A stretch of DNA of 64,000 nucleotides, from assembly GCA_963720695.1 (NCBI GenBank), contig CAVRGG010000004.1, positions 1,116,001 through 1,180,000 of the forward strand. Reading direction: 5' to 3'. Both the position numbers and the translations under genes were made by a program. Under the pieces are notes generated by a model. It was not told the DNA's origin. It did not search any database and saw only the letters and a list, made by a program, of their open reading frames with translations. How positions within the stretch are numbered: the stretch's first letter is position 1; every line of letters begins with the position of its first letter. Origin of the DNA: UBA668 sp963720695 (GTDB taxonomy: Bacteria > Actinomycetota > Acidimicrobiia > Acidimicrobiales > Ilumatobacteraceae). This document shows positions 24,867 through 31,797 of the stretch, in pieces.

Positions 24867-25888
24867 CAGACGATCTCGGTGAGGCTGGTGTTGAGGCCCG
24901 AGCCGATGCCCATGCACGCCACTCGCTGGCCGGGCTGGATCTGATCCTGCACACTGGCCAGTGTGATCGGCACGGCGGCGGGGCCGACGTTGCCGTAGCG
25001 AGGGAACGTCAGCGGCACCTTCGACGAATCGATGCCGAGGCGCTCGCAGAGCATCGTGGTGTGAACCTTGCTGACCTGATGAAGGATGTACCAGTCGAAG
25101 CCGGCGTCCCACTCCGAGAACGTCACCGCATCGGTCCATGCCTCCGCGGCCAGGTCGAGGCCGGCGACGAGCAGCGCGTGCGTGTCAGTGGTCATCCGAT
25201 CGAGGCTGCCCACGCACAACTCGTTGTGGCGGGTGGCTGCGCGGGCGACGCCTCCGACGACTCGATGGGCCTCGGGATGGCGATCGGTGCGAGTGAGCAC
25301 CATCGCCGCTGCACCCGAACCGAGGGTGAGCGAGGCGAACTCCGCGAACACTTCGCCGGCGGTGGTCTCCGGCCGACGAAGGCGGGCCAACGTGGTCTCC
25401 TGCGTGTACCGACTGCCTTCACCGTCGACGATGAGGGCGTAGTCGACGGTGCCGGTGTCGAGCATCGCCGACGCGATGCTCATCGCGTTCATGAAGCCGA
25501 GGCAGGCGTTGCCGACGTCGAAGTTGAGACACGACGACGGGAGGCCGAGTTGATGATGGACGGCGCAGGCGACGGACGGCTCGAGATGGTCCTTGCACAC
25601 CGAGGTCGACATGAGGATGCCGATCTGGGAGGCGTCGATGCCTGCCTTCTCGATCGCTGCCCGTCCGGCCATGGCCGCCGCATCGGCGAACGAGACGTCG
25701 TCGTCCCACCAACGCCGCTCGTCGATGCCGGCGAGACCTGAGAGCAGTCCGCCGTGGAGGCCGTTGCGCTGGTAGGTCTCGGCGAGCTGCTCATCGATCC
25801 AGTCGGAGGTGATGACCCTGGGGGCCTCGATGGCGGCGATGCTCAGCACCCCACTGTGTTGGTGCCGGAACACCGAATTTCCGCTCAT
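24863..25888 (-). CDS. oleA: OleA: acyl-CoA condensing enzyme for long-chain olefins
   Basis: A 341-residue thiolase-superfamily enzyme like KAS III. The catalytic triad is visible: Cys129 in VGNACLGFM, His270 in YILHQVSKVH, and Asn300 in RYGNVGPAAVP. Glu103 in CKDHLEPSVAC corresponds to the base unique to OleA. It condenses two fatty acyl-CoAs without decarboxylation to a 2-alkyl-3-ketoacid. It is the first gene of the operon with oleBC and oleD. The order of genes and the fused OleBC support OleA over ordinary FabH. An acyl-CoA synthetase gene is divergent at 26052. Confidence 0.88.
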   Translation of the reverse strand: MSGNSVFRHQHSGVLSIAAIEAPRVITSDWIDEQLAETYQRNGLHGGLLSGLAGIDERRWWDDDVSFADAAAMAGRAAIEKAGIDASQIGILMSTSVCKDHLEPSVACAVHHQLGLPSSCLNFDVGNACLGFMNAMSIASAMLDTGTVDYALIVDGEGSRYTQETTLARLRRPETTAGEVFAEFASLTLGSGAAAMVLTRTDRHPEAHRVVGGVARAATRHNELCVGSLDRMTTDTHALLVAGLDLAAEAWTDAVTFSEWDAGFDWYILHQVSKVHTTMLCERLGIDSSKVPLTFPRYGNVGPAAVPITLASVQDQIQPGQRVACMGIGSGLNTSLTEIVW

Positions 25889-26051
25889 GTGCAGCCTTCT
25901 TGTTCGAGATCGGGTCCCAGGCTAATGATCGCAACCCCGGATCGTGCCGACCCGCCTACAGTCCGTGCCTACGGGCGCCGAGAACTTGACGATTGTCTCG
26001 ATCACGCTCGTCTCACCCTGGGCAACGGACCTGTTCTAGGGTCGGCCCCCG

Positions 26052-27734
26052 ATGCTCTCGCGACATGATGCACTCGCTCGGCTGACCGCGCCCGGCGAGG
26101 TCTACGAACTGACCACGGTGGCAGGCGCTCACGGACCGCTTCGGGTGTTCGTCAACGCACCGCCGACGCTGCGCCGACTCTTCGAGGACACCGTGAGCGA
26201 CGCCCCGTTCATCGTCTTCCAGGGCGAACGCTGCTCGTTCCGCGAGGCGTACGTCGCCGCGTCGCGGATCGGTCACGTGCTGGTTCATGACCTCGGTGTC
26301 GTGCCGGGCGACCGCGTGGCGATCTCGATGCGCAACTACCCGGAGTGGATCATCGCGTTCATGGCCATCACGTCGGTGGGCGCCATGGCCGTCGCGATGA
26401 ACTCGCTGTGGCTTCCCGAGGAGATGGAATACGGCCTGCGCGACTCGGGAGCGAAGGTCCTGTTCGCCGACCAGGAGCGCCTCGACCGATTGGCGCAGTG
26501 CTCCCCCGACCTCGAGGTCGCCGTCGTCGCGGTGCGACCCACCGACCCCGACGCGCACACCCACGAATGGGCACGCTGCCTGGCGAGCGCCGCTGATGCA
26601 TCGATGCCGGACGTCGACATCGAACCGACCGACCCGGCCACGATCTTCTACACGTCCGGTTCCACCGGGCATCCCAAGGGAGTCGTCTCCACCCATCGCA
26701 ACGTGATCTCGGCGCTGTTCTCGTGGGAGCTCGATGCGGCCGCTGCCGCGCTGATCGCCGGCTCCGGTGCGTCCGAGGTCCCAGCGCCCCCGGCACTCCC
26801 GGCGGCCACTCTGCTCGCAGTGCCGTTGTTCCACGTCACCGGCGCCAACGCGGTGTACCTCATGGCGTACCGAACGCAATGCAAGGTCGTGTGCATGTAC
26901 AAGTGGGATCCCGCGGTCGCCGCGGAGCTGATCGAGACCGAGCGGATCACGTCGTTCGTCGCACCCGCAGCCATGACCGGCGATCTCATCCGCGTCGCCG
27001 CGGCCACCAAGCGCGATCTGAGCTCGCTCCGGCGGGTCGGGGGTGGCGGTGCGCCGCGAGCGCCCGAGCAGGTTCGCCAGATCGATCGCAGCTTCGACCA
27101 CGCCGCACCGACCACTGGCTGGGGAATGACCGAGACCAACGCGATCGGCGCCGGTATCGCCGGTGCCGACTACCTCGGACGCCCGGAGAGCTCGGGCAGG
27201 TGCTCGGCGGTGTTGGAGCTCAAGGTGGTCGACGATGAAGGTCGCGCGCTGGCGCCCGGCGAGCGCGGCGAACTGCTCGTCCGGGGGACGTCGGTGTTTC
27301 CGGGCTACTGGCACCGCCCGGAGGTCAACGCCGAGGTGTTCGTGGACGGCGACTGGTTCCGCACCGGTGACGTCGCCTACCTCGACGACGAAGGCTTCCT
27401 GTTCATCGTGGACCGCATCAAGGACCTCATCATCCGTGGCGGTGAGAACATCGGTTGCGGCCAGGTCGAGGCCGCGCTGCTGCTCCATCCCGGCGTGCAC
27501 GAGGCCGCGGTGTACGCCGTGCCGGACGATCGGTTGGGTGAGGAGGTCGGCGCCACGGTGTTCGCCGAGCCCGACCTGGATCTCGACGAGGTCAGACGCT
27601 TCCTGGGCGAGCATCTTGCACGCTTCGAGGTGCCCACGCACCTGCGGCTCACCACCGAGCCGTTGCCGCGTACGCCGTCGGGCAAGATCCTCAAGCGTCA
27701 ACTCCGCGACGAGGCGGTCACCGACCTCGCCTGA
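26052..27734 (+). CDS. Class I acyl-CoA synthetase (fatty acyl-CoA ligase)
   Basis: A 560-residue adenylate-forming enzyme. The P-loop YTSGSTGHPKG is at about residues 199-209, and the GWGMTETNA motif, WFRTGDVAYLDDEG and the hinge FIVDRIKDLIIRGGENI are intact. The C-terminal catalytic Lys is in RTPSGKILKRQL. This set is typical of medium- to long-chain acyl-CoA synthetases and of the fatty-acyl-AMP ligase branch. It is divergent from oleA across a 163-base gap, so it probably supplies acyl-CoA for olefin synthesis, an inference from position. The start codon ATG 26052 follows a TAGGGT-like box. Confidence 0.88.
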   Translation: MLSRHDALARLTAPGEVYELTTVAGAHGPLRVFVNAPPTLRRLFEDTVSDAPFIVFQGERCSFREAYVAASRIGHVLVHDLGVVPGDRVAISMRNYPEWIIAFMAITSVGAMAVAMNSLWLPEEMEYGLRDSGAKVLFADQERLDRLAQCSPDLEVAVVAVRPTDPDAHTHEWARCLASAADASMPDVDIEPTDPATIFYTSGSTGHPKGVVSTHRNVISALFSWELDAAAAALIAGSGASEVPAPPALPAATLLAVPLFHVTGANAVYLMAYRTQCKVVCMYKWDPAVAAELIETERITSFVAPAAMTGDLIRVAAATKRDLSSLRRVGGGGAPRAPEQVRQIDRSFDHAAPTTGWGMTETNAIGAGIAGADYLGRPESSGRCSAVLELKVVDDEGRALAPGERGELLVRGTSVFPGYWHRPEVNAEVFVDGDWFRTGDVAYLDDEGFLFIVDRIKDLIIRGGENIGCGQVEAALLLHPGVHEAAVYAVPDDRLGEEVGATVFAEPDLDLDEVRRFLGEHLARFEVPTHLRLTTEPLPRTPSGKILKRQLRDEAVTDLA

Positions 27735-27754
27735 CGGCCGTCAGCCGGCGGCGA

Positions 27755-28492
27755 TCAACCCTGGCCCTGCTCCATCGATCCGGCGATGATCGAGTCGTAG
27801 TCGGCCTGTGAGATGTGGACCGGCGTGTAGGTCGCTCCATTGCGATCGAGCTGCTTGGTGAACGCACGCAGGTGGTTCCGCGAGCCCTTCTCGAGGTTGG
27901 CGTAGACAAGGTCGACATCCGGTGCCGGTGTGGCCAGCGATCGGAGGTCGGCGATGTCGAGGTCCTCGATCGTGGCGCCGACCGTGAGCGCATCGATCAG
28001 CGAGCGGCTCCCCTGGGCGACGAGATCGTCATACAGGGCCTGGATCCCCGGATCGGTGAACACTCCGGCGACGTGTGCGGCTGCCGGATCCTCCAACGAG
28101 TAGCGATCGAGGAGGGCCTTCACGGCCGCTGCGTGTGTGAGCTCGGCCGATGAGATGTTGTCGAAGGTCTTCAGACCCCAGACCGCTCCGAGCGCGACGT
28201 AGGTGTCATGGGCGAGCAGTTCCTCCTCGCGCATGCGCAGCAAGCCGGCGATCTCGCTGTCGGCGAGCGTCGCCTTCGGCAGTGCGTCGAGTTCCTGCTG
28301 CAACACCCCGCTGTCGACACTCGTCTCACCGTCTGCGGCGACGCTCACCGGTCCCTGGCCACCACCGGAGCCGTGACCGCTGCCGTTCCGGTTGCTGTTG
28401 CCGCTCGAACACGCGGCGAGCGCCAGGACGAGCGCGAGCGCAATGCCGACGACGGCGGTGCGGCGAGATGAGTGACGGAATTCGGTGCGCAT
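27755..28492 (-). CDS. DUF2202 ferritin-like lipoprotein
   Basis: From ATG 28492 (AAGGAG lies nine bases before it), 245 residues. A signal peptide ends with LAAC at about residue 26 (lipobox), followed by a Gly/Ser/Asn-rich linker. A DUF2202 four-helix ferritin-like domain fills the rest: LRMREEELLAHDTYVAL, the AELTHAAAVKALLDRYSLED helix and DLVYANLEKGSRNHLRAF carry the Glu/His pattern of a di-metal site. It is therefore an extracellular, membrane-anchored metal-binding or metal-oxidising protein, probably for iron or copper. A CsoR-like operator sits upstream. It converges on the acyl-CoA synthetase. Confidence 0.8.
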   Translation of the reverse strand: MRTEFRHSSRRTAVVGIALALVLALAACSSGNSNRNGSGHGSGGGQGPVSVAADGETSVDSGVLQQELDALPKATLADSEIAGLLRMREEELLAHDTYVALGAVWGLKTFDNISSAELTHAAAVKALLDRYSLEDPAAAHVAGVFTDPGIQALYDDLVAQGSRSLIDALTVGATIEDLDIADLRSLATPAPDVDLVYANLEKGSRNHLRAFTKQLDRNGATYTPVHISQADYDSIIAGSMEQGQG

Positions 28493-28508
28493 GAAATGCT
28501 CCTTCTGG

Positions 28509-28524
28509 ATACCCCCTAGGGTAT
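28509..28524 (-). promoter_or_regulatory. CsoR/RicR-like operator before the DUF2202 gene
   Basis: ATACCC-CCTA-GGGTAT is a perfect 6-bp inverted repeat around a 4-base centre. It matches the TACCC...GGGTA palindrome bound by copper-sensing CsoR-family repressors. It lies about 16 bases before the DUF2202 ATG, just upstream of the ribosome site. No csoR gene is in the window. Confidence 0.6.
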
Positions 28525-28669
28525 CGGAGACAACCAGGCTGCACACTCGTCGAGGTCACTCACCGATTCCCGACCGACGAGGACAGCGACACACTCGGGA
28601 CGTTCGCCTCTAGCCCTCGTGACGCGTTGGGACGCGCGGTGAGAGCACCACGAAAATTGGGGGTGAAGG

Positions 28670-29071
28670 ATGGAATCCGAACACGGAATGATCCTGATCG
28701 ACGTCGCCGCCGGGGAAGCGGCCGATTTCGACCAGCGATTCCTCGAACGCAACGGGCACAAGGTCGTCATGTGCCACGGACCTGATCACGGCACGCTGTG
28801 CCCGATCCTCACTGCGGCGGGTTGCTCCGCCGTGGAAGAGGCCCATGGCATCGTGTTCGTGCTCGACCTCGACCGTCCGCAGCACAGGGCGATCCTCGAT
28901 CGCTATCGCGACGTCGTCCGACCGGACGTGCCGATCACGGCCGTGGTGCGACCCGGGCAGCGCGAGCGCTACGCGGAGGTGTTGGGCCGCGTCGAACTGT
29001 GGGAGCACGACCCCACGGCTGCGGACCTCGACGGCTTCGCAGCGCAGGTCGAGGCGGCCGAACGGACCTGA
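28670..29071 (+). CDS. Hypothetical protein, 133 aa
   Basis: A 133-residue acidic soluble protein with alternating strands and helices: MILIDVAAGEAADFDQRFLERNGHKVVMCHG, then LTAAGCSAVEEAHGIVFVLDLDRPQHRAILDRYRDVV and PITAVVRPGQRERYAEVLGRV. This alpha/beta pattern is like a receiver-type or flavodoxin-like Rossmann fold, without the phospho-acceptor set of a true receiver. No family is recognised. Divergent from the DUF2202 gene across 177 bases; a GGGGGTGAAGG stretch precedes the start. The repeat element at 29080 begins just after its stop codon. Confidence 0.65.
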   Translation: MESEHGMILIDVAAGEAADFDQRFLERNGHKVVMCHGPDHGTLCPILTAAGCSAVEEAHGIVFVLDLDRPQHRAILDRYRDVVRPDVPITAVVRPGQRERYAEVLGRVELWEHDPTAADLDGFAAQVEAAERT

Positions 29072-29079
29072 CGCAGTCC

Positions 29080-29160
29080 GGCTTCTGGTCCGGATGGTTC
29101 CCGGTGTCCGGGAACCATCCGGACCAGAGCCGAGCGCGGGAGGATTCCTGTCCAGAAACC
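29080..29160. repeat. Interspersed inverted-repeat element, copy 3 (best hairpin)
   Basis: A 20-bp perfect stem (29085-29104 with 29108-29127, beginning CTGGTCCGGAT) around a TGT loop, then GGGAGGATTCCTGTCCAGAAACC. The tail shares GATTCCTGTCCAGA with the copy at 1861. It lies between convergent genes and starts nine bases past the plus-strand stop, so it can terminate from both sides. Confidence 0.75.
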
Positions 29161-29161
29161 G

Positions 29162-29494
29162 TCAGCTGCCCTTGGTGGTGGTGACGGGCTGAGCGGCGAC
29201 GGGCGCCGGGGTGGCGGCGGTCACCGGGGAGGCCGAGGCGCCGTTCGAGGCGGTGACGGTGGCGACGGTCGGTGTCGACGTGGACAGCGCCGACGTGTGA
29301 TCGGTGGCGGCCATCACGCCGGTCAGACCGACGATGGCGACGATGCTGGCGACGGTGACCACCTTGCGGGCGCCGGCCGCTGCGTGCGCCCGGCGGGGTC
29401 GGGTTCCGGCAGCGGCGGCCGAACGCGTCTGTGGTGCGACCTGACGGCGTGCTGCGAGGCGAGCGAGGCGGGCGGCGGTGTCGTCGTGTTCCAT
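29162..29494 (-). CDS. Hypothetical single-pass membrane protein, 110 aa
   Basis: From ATG 29494 (MEHDDTAARLARL), 110 residues. The N-terminal third is strongly Arg/Ala-rich. A single transmembrane helix (VVTVASIVAIVGLTGVMAA, about residues 45-63) is followed by a Ser/Thr/Ala/Pro-rich outside tail ending TTTKGS. This is a small protein with a cytoplasmic basic part and an exported low-complexity tail. No family is recognised. The downstream end falls beside the repeat element at 29080-29160. The longer frame to 29635 lies across the ApbE gene and is rejected. Confidence 0.6.
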   Translation of the reverse strand: MEHDDTAARLARLAARRQVAPQTRSAAAAGTRPRRAHAAAGARKVVTVASIVAIVGLTGVMAATDHTSALSTSTPTVATVTASNGASASPVTAATPAPVAAQPVTTTKGS

Positions 29495-29537
29495 GCACAC
29501 ATCGTGCGCCCGGATGGTTACAGGATCGTGTGAACGG

Positions 29538-30503
29538 TCATAGAGGTGGGTCAGAGTCCTGATCGGGCTCCACGGGCAGCACCTGGCGCACCGCGACCGG
29601 GATGTCGGCACCATCGCAGAATCCGGCGAAGCCATCCGACACGACCACGGTCCCCTCGTGGGTGACGGCGAGCGCCTCGGCCCCCGATCCGTCGATGAGG
29701 TCGAAGGGATGCTCCGCCCCGCGGATCAGCACCGCCTTGGCGAGGACCTCGGCCGTCCACGCGTTGCCCGCCACCACCGACACGAGGTCGATGTCGGTCA
29801 CCGCGGGCGCGCCCGTGCGCGGATCGATGATGTGGTGCCGATTCTGGCCGTCGACCGTCCAGTGACGCTTGAGCGTCGTCGACGTCGCGACGGCCCCGTT
29901 GCCGATCCCCAACAGCACGAGGGGCTGTTCGATCCACGGATGCTCGAGCGCCACCGTCCAACCTTCGCCGTCAGGACCGGCCCCCATCACCCGCACGTCG
30001 CCGCCCATGTTCACGCAGACCCCCGTCGCACCCGCCGCGGTCAGCTCCTCCACCACTCGGTCGGCGGCCAGGCCCTTGCCGATGCCACCCGGGTCGAAGC
30101 CGGTGCCGGCGGGCAGGGTGACCAGGTTGTCGTCGATCTCGATGTCGGTGCAGGCGACCACCAGATCGCTGGTCCCGCTGTGCACGTTCTTGCCGAGCAG
30201 TTCGAAGGAGCGGTCGTAGCCGGCGCGCAGCATCGCCCCGAGCACGGTCGGGTCGTAGGCACCCCCCGTGAACCGCCACGCCTCCACGGCGCGGCTGACG
30301 AGCGCGAGGGTGTCGTCGCTCACCGGCACGGGCTCGCCCGACATCGAATTCAGCAGGCTGATCTCACTGTCGGGAAGAAATCGACTCCACAGGCCCTCGA
30401 GCTCGACGATGCGTCGCCTGCCTTCCTCGGCCAGACCCTCGGGCCCACCGGACACGACGATGTGGCACTCGCTGCCCATCGCTCGGAACCGCAGATCTTC
30501 CAT
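29538..30503 (-). CDS. ApbE-family FAD:protein FMN transferase
   Basis: From ATG 30503 (MEDLRFRAMGSECHIVV), 321 residues. The ApbE pattern is visible: MGSECHIVVSG at the start, the Lys-Gly pair in DPGGIGKGLAADRV, HHIIDPRTGAPA, and a C-terminal GNAWTAEVLAKAVLIRGA that holds a metal-binding Thr. The family attaches FMN to Thr of partner proteins, or acts in thiamine or flavin metabolism. There is no signal peptide, unlike exported ApbE proteins, so a cytosolic flavin role is likely. It lies 50 bases downstream of an F420-type oxidoreductase gene on the same strand. Confidence 0.85.
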   Translation of the reverse strand: MEDLRFRAMGSECHIVVSGGPEGLAEEGRRRIVELEGLWSRFLPDSEISLLNSMSGEPVPVSDDTLALVSRAVEAWRFTGGAYDPTVLGAMLRAGYDRSFELLGKNVHSGTSDLVVACTDIEIDDNLVTLPAGTGFDPGGIGKGLAADRVVEELTAAGATGVCVNMGGDVRVMGAGPDGEGWTVALEHPWIEQPLVLLGIGNGAVATSTTLKRHWTVDGQNRHHIIDPRTGAPAVTDIDLVSVVAGNAWTAEVLAKAVLIRGAEHPFDLIDGSGAEALAVTHEGTVVVSDGFAGFCDGADIPVAVRQVLPVEPDQDSDPPL

Positions 30504-30553
30504 CTCCGAGAGTCTTGCGGATGGCGCCGCTCCATGCGGCACGTTCGTCGCGA

Positions 30554-30946
30554 TCAGCCCATCTGGCTGGTCGTCACCGGCAGCACCTTCACCACGACGC
30601 GGTGGTCGGTCGGCTGGTGCCAGGGGTACACGTCCTGCCCGAGGTACTTCTTCGCCATCGAGTTGATGAACGCGTTGTCCGGGTCGTCCACGATCTCGGC
30701 CACGGTGCCGCGGATCTCCAGGTAGCGGTACGGATTCTCCGGGTCGACGATCGACAGCGCGACGGCCGGCGACTGCTGGAGGTTGCGGTACTTCTGTCGC
30801 CCGGTCGTCTGGCTGAACAGCACGTGCGTGCCGTCCCAGTCGAACCAGACCGGGTTGTTCTGCGGGGCGCCGTCGGGACCGATGGTCGCGACATGGGCGA
30901 GCGCGGTGGTGGAGAGGATGTCGACGTGGGTGGCGGGGATGGTCAT
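30554..30946 (-). CDS. PPOX-class F420-dependent oxidoreductase
   Basis: Starting at ATG 30946 (MTIPATHVD), about 130 residues of a split-barrel flavin-binding protein. LAHVATIGPDGAPQNNPVWFDWDG is the characteristic first strand pair, VLFSQTTGRQKYRNLQQSPAVALSIVDPENPYRYLEIRGTVAEI the cofactor-contact part, and YPWHQPTDHRVVVKVLP the tail. This matches the PPOX class F420-dependent group common in actinobacteria, which reduces biliverdin, F420-linked quinones or pollutants. An ATG eight codons upstream (30970) is also possible. It is probably co-transcribed with the ApbE gene. Confidence 0.85.
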   Translation of the reverse strand: MTIPATHVDILSTTALAHVATIGPDGAPQNNPVWFDWDGTHVLFSQTTGRQKYRNLQQSPAVALSIVDPENPYRYLEIRGTVAEIVDDPDNAFINSMAKKYLGQDVYPWHQPTDHRVVVKVLPVTTSQMG

Positions 30947-31026
30947 GCGCTGTCGAACGCTTCGCATCACAAATAATTCCGCCGCCCGCGAAATCCTCCG
31001 AAAGCGATGGGCATAACCTCGGTCGC

Positions 31027-31797
31027 ATGAGCCCCGCCCGCGCCCTGCACCCGATCACCCTCGCGATCGACATCGGTGGCAGCGGGCTCAAGGCGTCAGC
31101 GCTGAACCGGAAGGGGGAGATGATCACCCCCCGCCTGCGGGTCAAGACCCCGTATCCGCTGCCGCCGGATCGACTCGTCCACGAACTGACGGGTCTCGCC
31201 GCACCGATCGAGAAGTACGACCGCGTGTCCGTGGGGTTCCCGGGAATGGTCCGGGGCGGCGTCGTGCTGTCGGCGCCGCATCTGGTGCTCGCGGCCGGGC
31301 CGGGTTCGAAGGTCGACGCCGACTCGTTGCGGGCGTGGCAGCGATTCGACCTCGCCAATGCGCTCGCCGAGGCGTTCGGCGCGCCGACCCGCGTGGTCAA
31401 CGATGCCGATCTGCAGGGTCTCGATGCGGCCGAGGGACCGGGGCTGGAGGTCGTCATCACACTCGGCACCGGATTCGGCACGGCGGTACTGCTCGATGGT
31501 CAACTCGGACCGCACCTCGAACTCTCCCAGCACAGGTTCCGCAAGGGTGACACCTACGACGAGCAACTCGGCGACAAGGCCCGGCGCCACAAGGGCAACA
31601 AGAAATGGAGCAAAAGGGTCCACAAGGCCATCGAGTCGCTGGACACGCTGCTGCTCTTCGATCACCTCTACATCGGCGGGGGCAATGCACGGCACCTGAA
31701 GGGGGCGCTGGACGAACGCGCCACGCTGATCGACGCCAACGCCGGACTCCTCGGCGGCATCCGGCTGTGGGATCAGGTCTCGATGGCGTCGAAGTGA
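31027..31797 (+). CDS. ppgK: Polyphosphate glucokinase
   Basis: A 256-residue ROK-family kinase. The phosphate motif DIGGSGLK is at residues 15-22, and the catalytic Asp is in RVVNDADLQGLDAAEG. GTGFGTAVLLDGQLGPHLELSQHRF and KWSKRVHKAI complete a polyphosphate/ATP glucokinase pattern. It phosphorylates glucose using polyphosphate or ATP. The classical ROK cysteine cluster is absent, as expected for PpgK. Its TGA stop overlaps the GTG start of the GH15 gene, so the two are coupled. A sugar-release and phosphorylation role together is likely. Confidence 0.9.
   Translation: MSPARALHPITLAIDIGGSGLKASALNRKGEMITPRLRVKTPYPLPPDRLVHELTGLAAPIEKYDRVSVGFPGMVRGGVVLSAPHLVLAAGPGSKVDADSLRAWQRFDLANALAEAFGAPTRVVNDADLQGLDAAEGPGLEVVITLGTGFGTAVLLDGQLGPHLELSQHRFRKGDTYDEQLGDKARRHKGNKKWSKRVHKAIESLDTLLLFDHLYIGGGNARHLKGALDERATLIDANAGLLGGIRLWDQVSMASK

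Noticed and set aside
22428..24944. 838-codon open frame on the plus strand opposite oleBC
   Set aside because: Composition is Arg/Gly/His/Asp-rich with no domain; it is the antisense shadow of oleBC, as expected in GC-rich DNA.
24867..25139. Start of oleBC at ATG 25139
   Set aside because: It would overlap oleA by 270 bases with Arg/His-rich sequence; GTG 24866 overlaps the oleA stop by four bases as in the rest of the operon.
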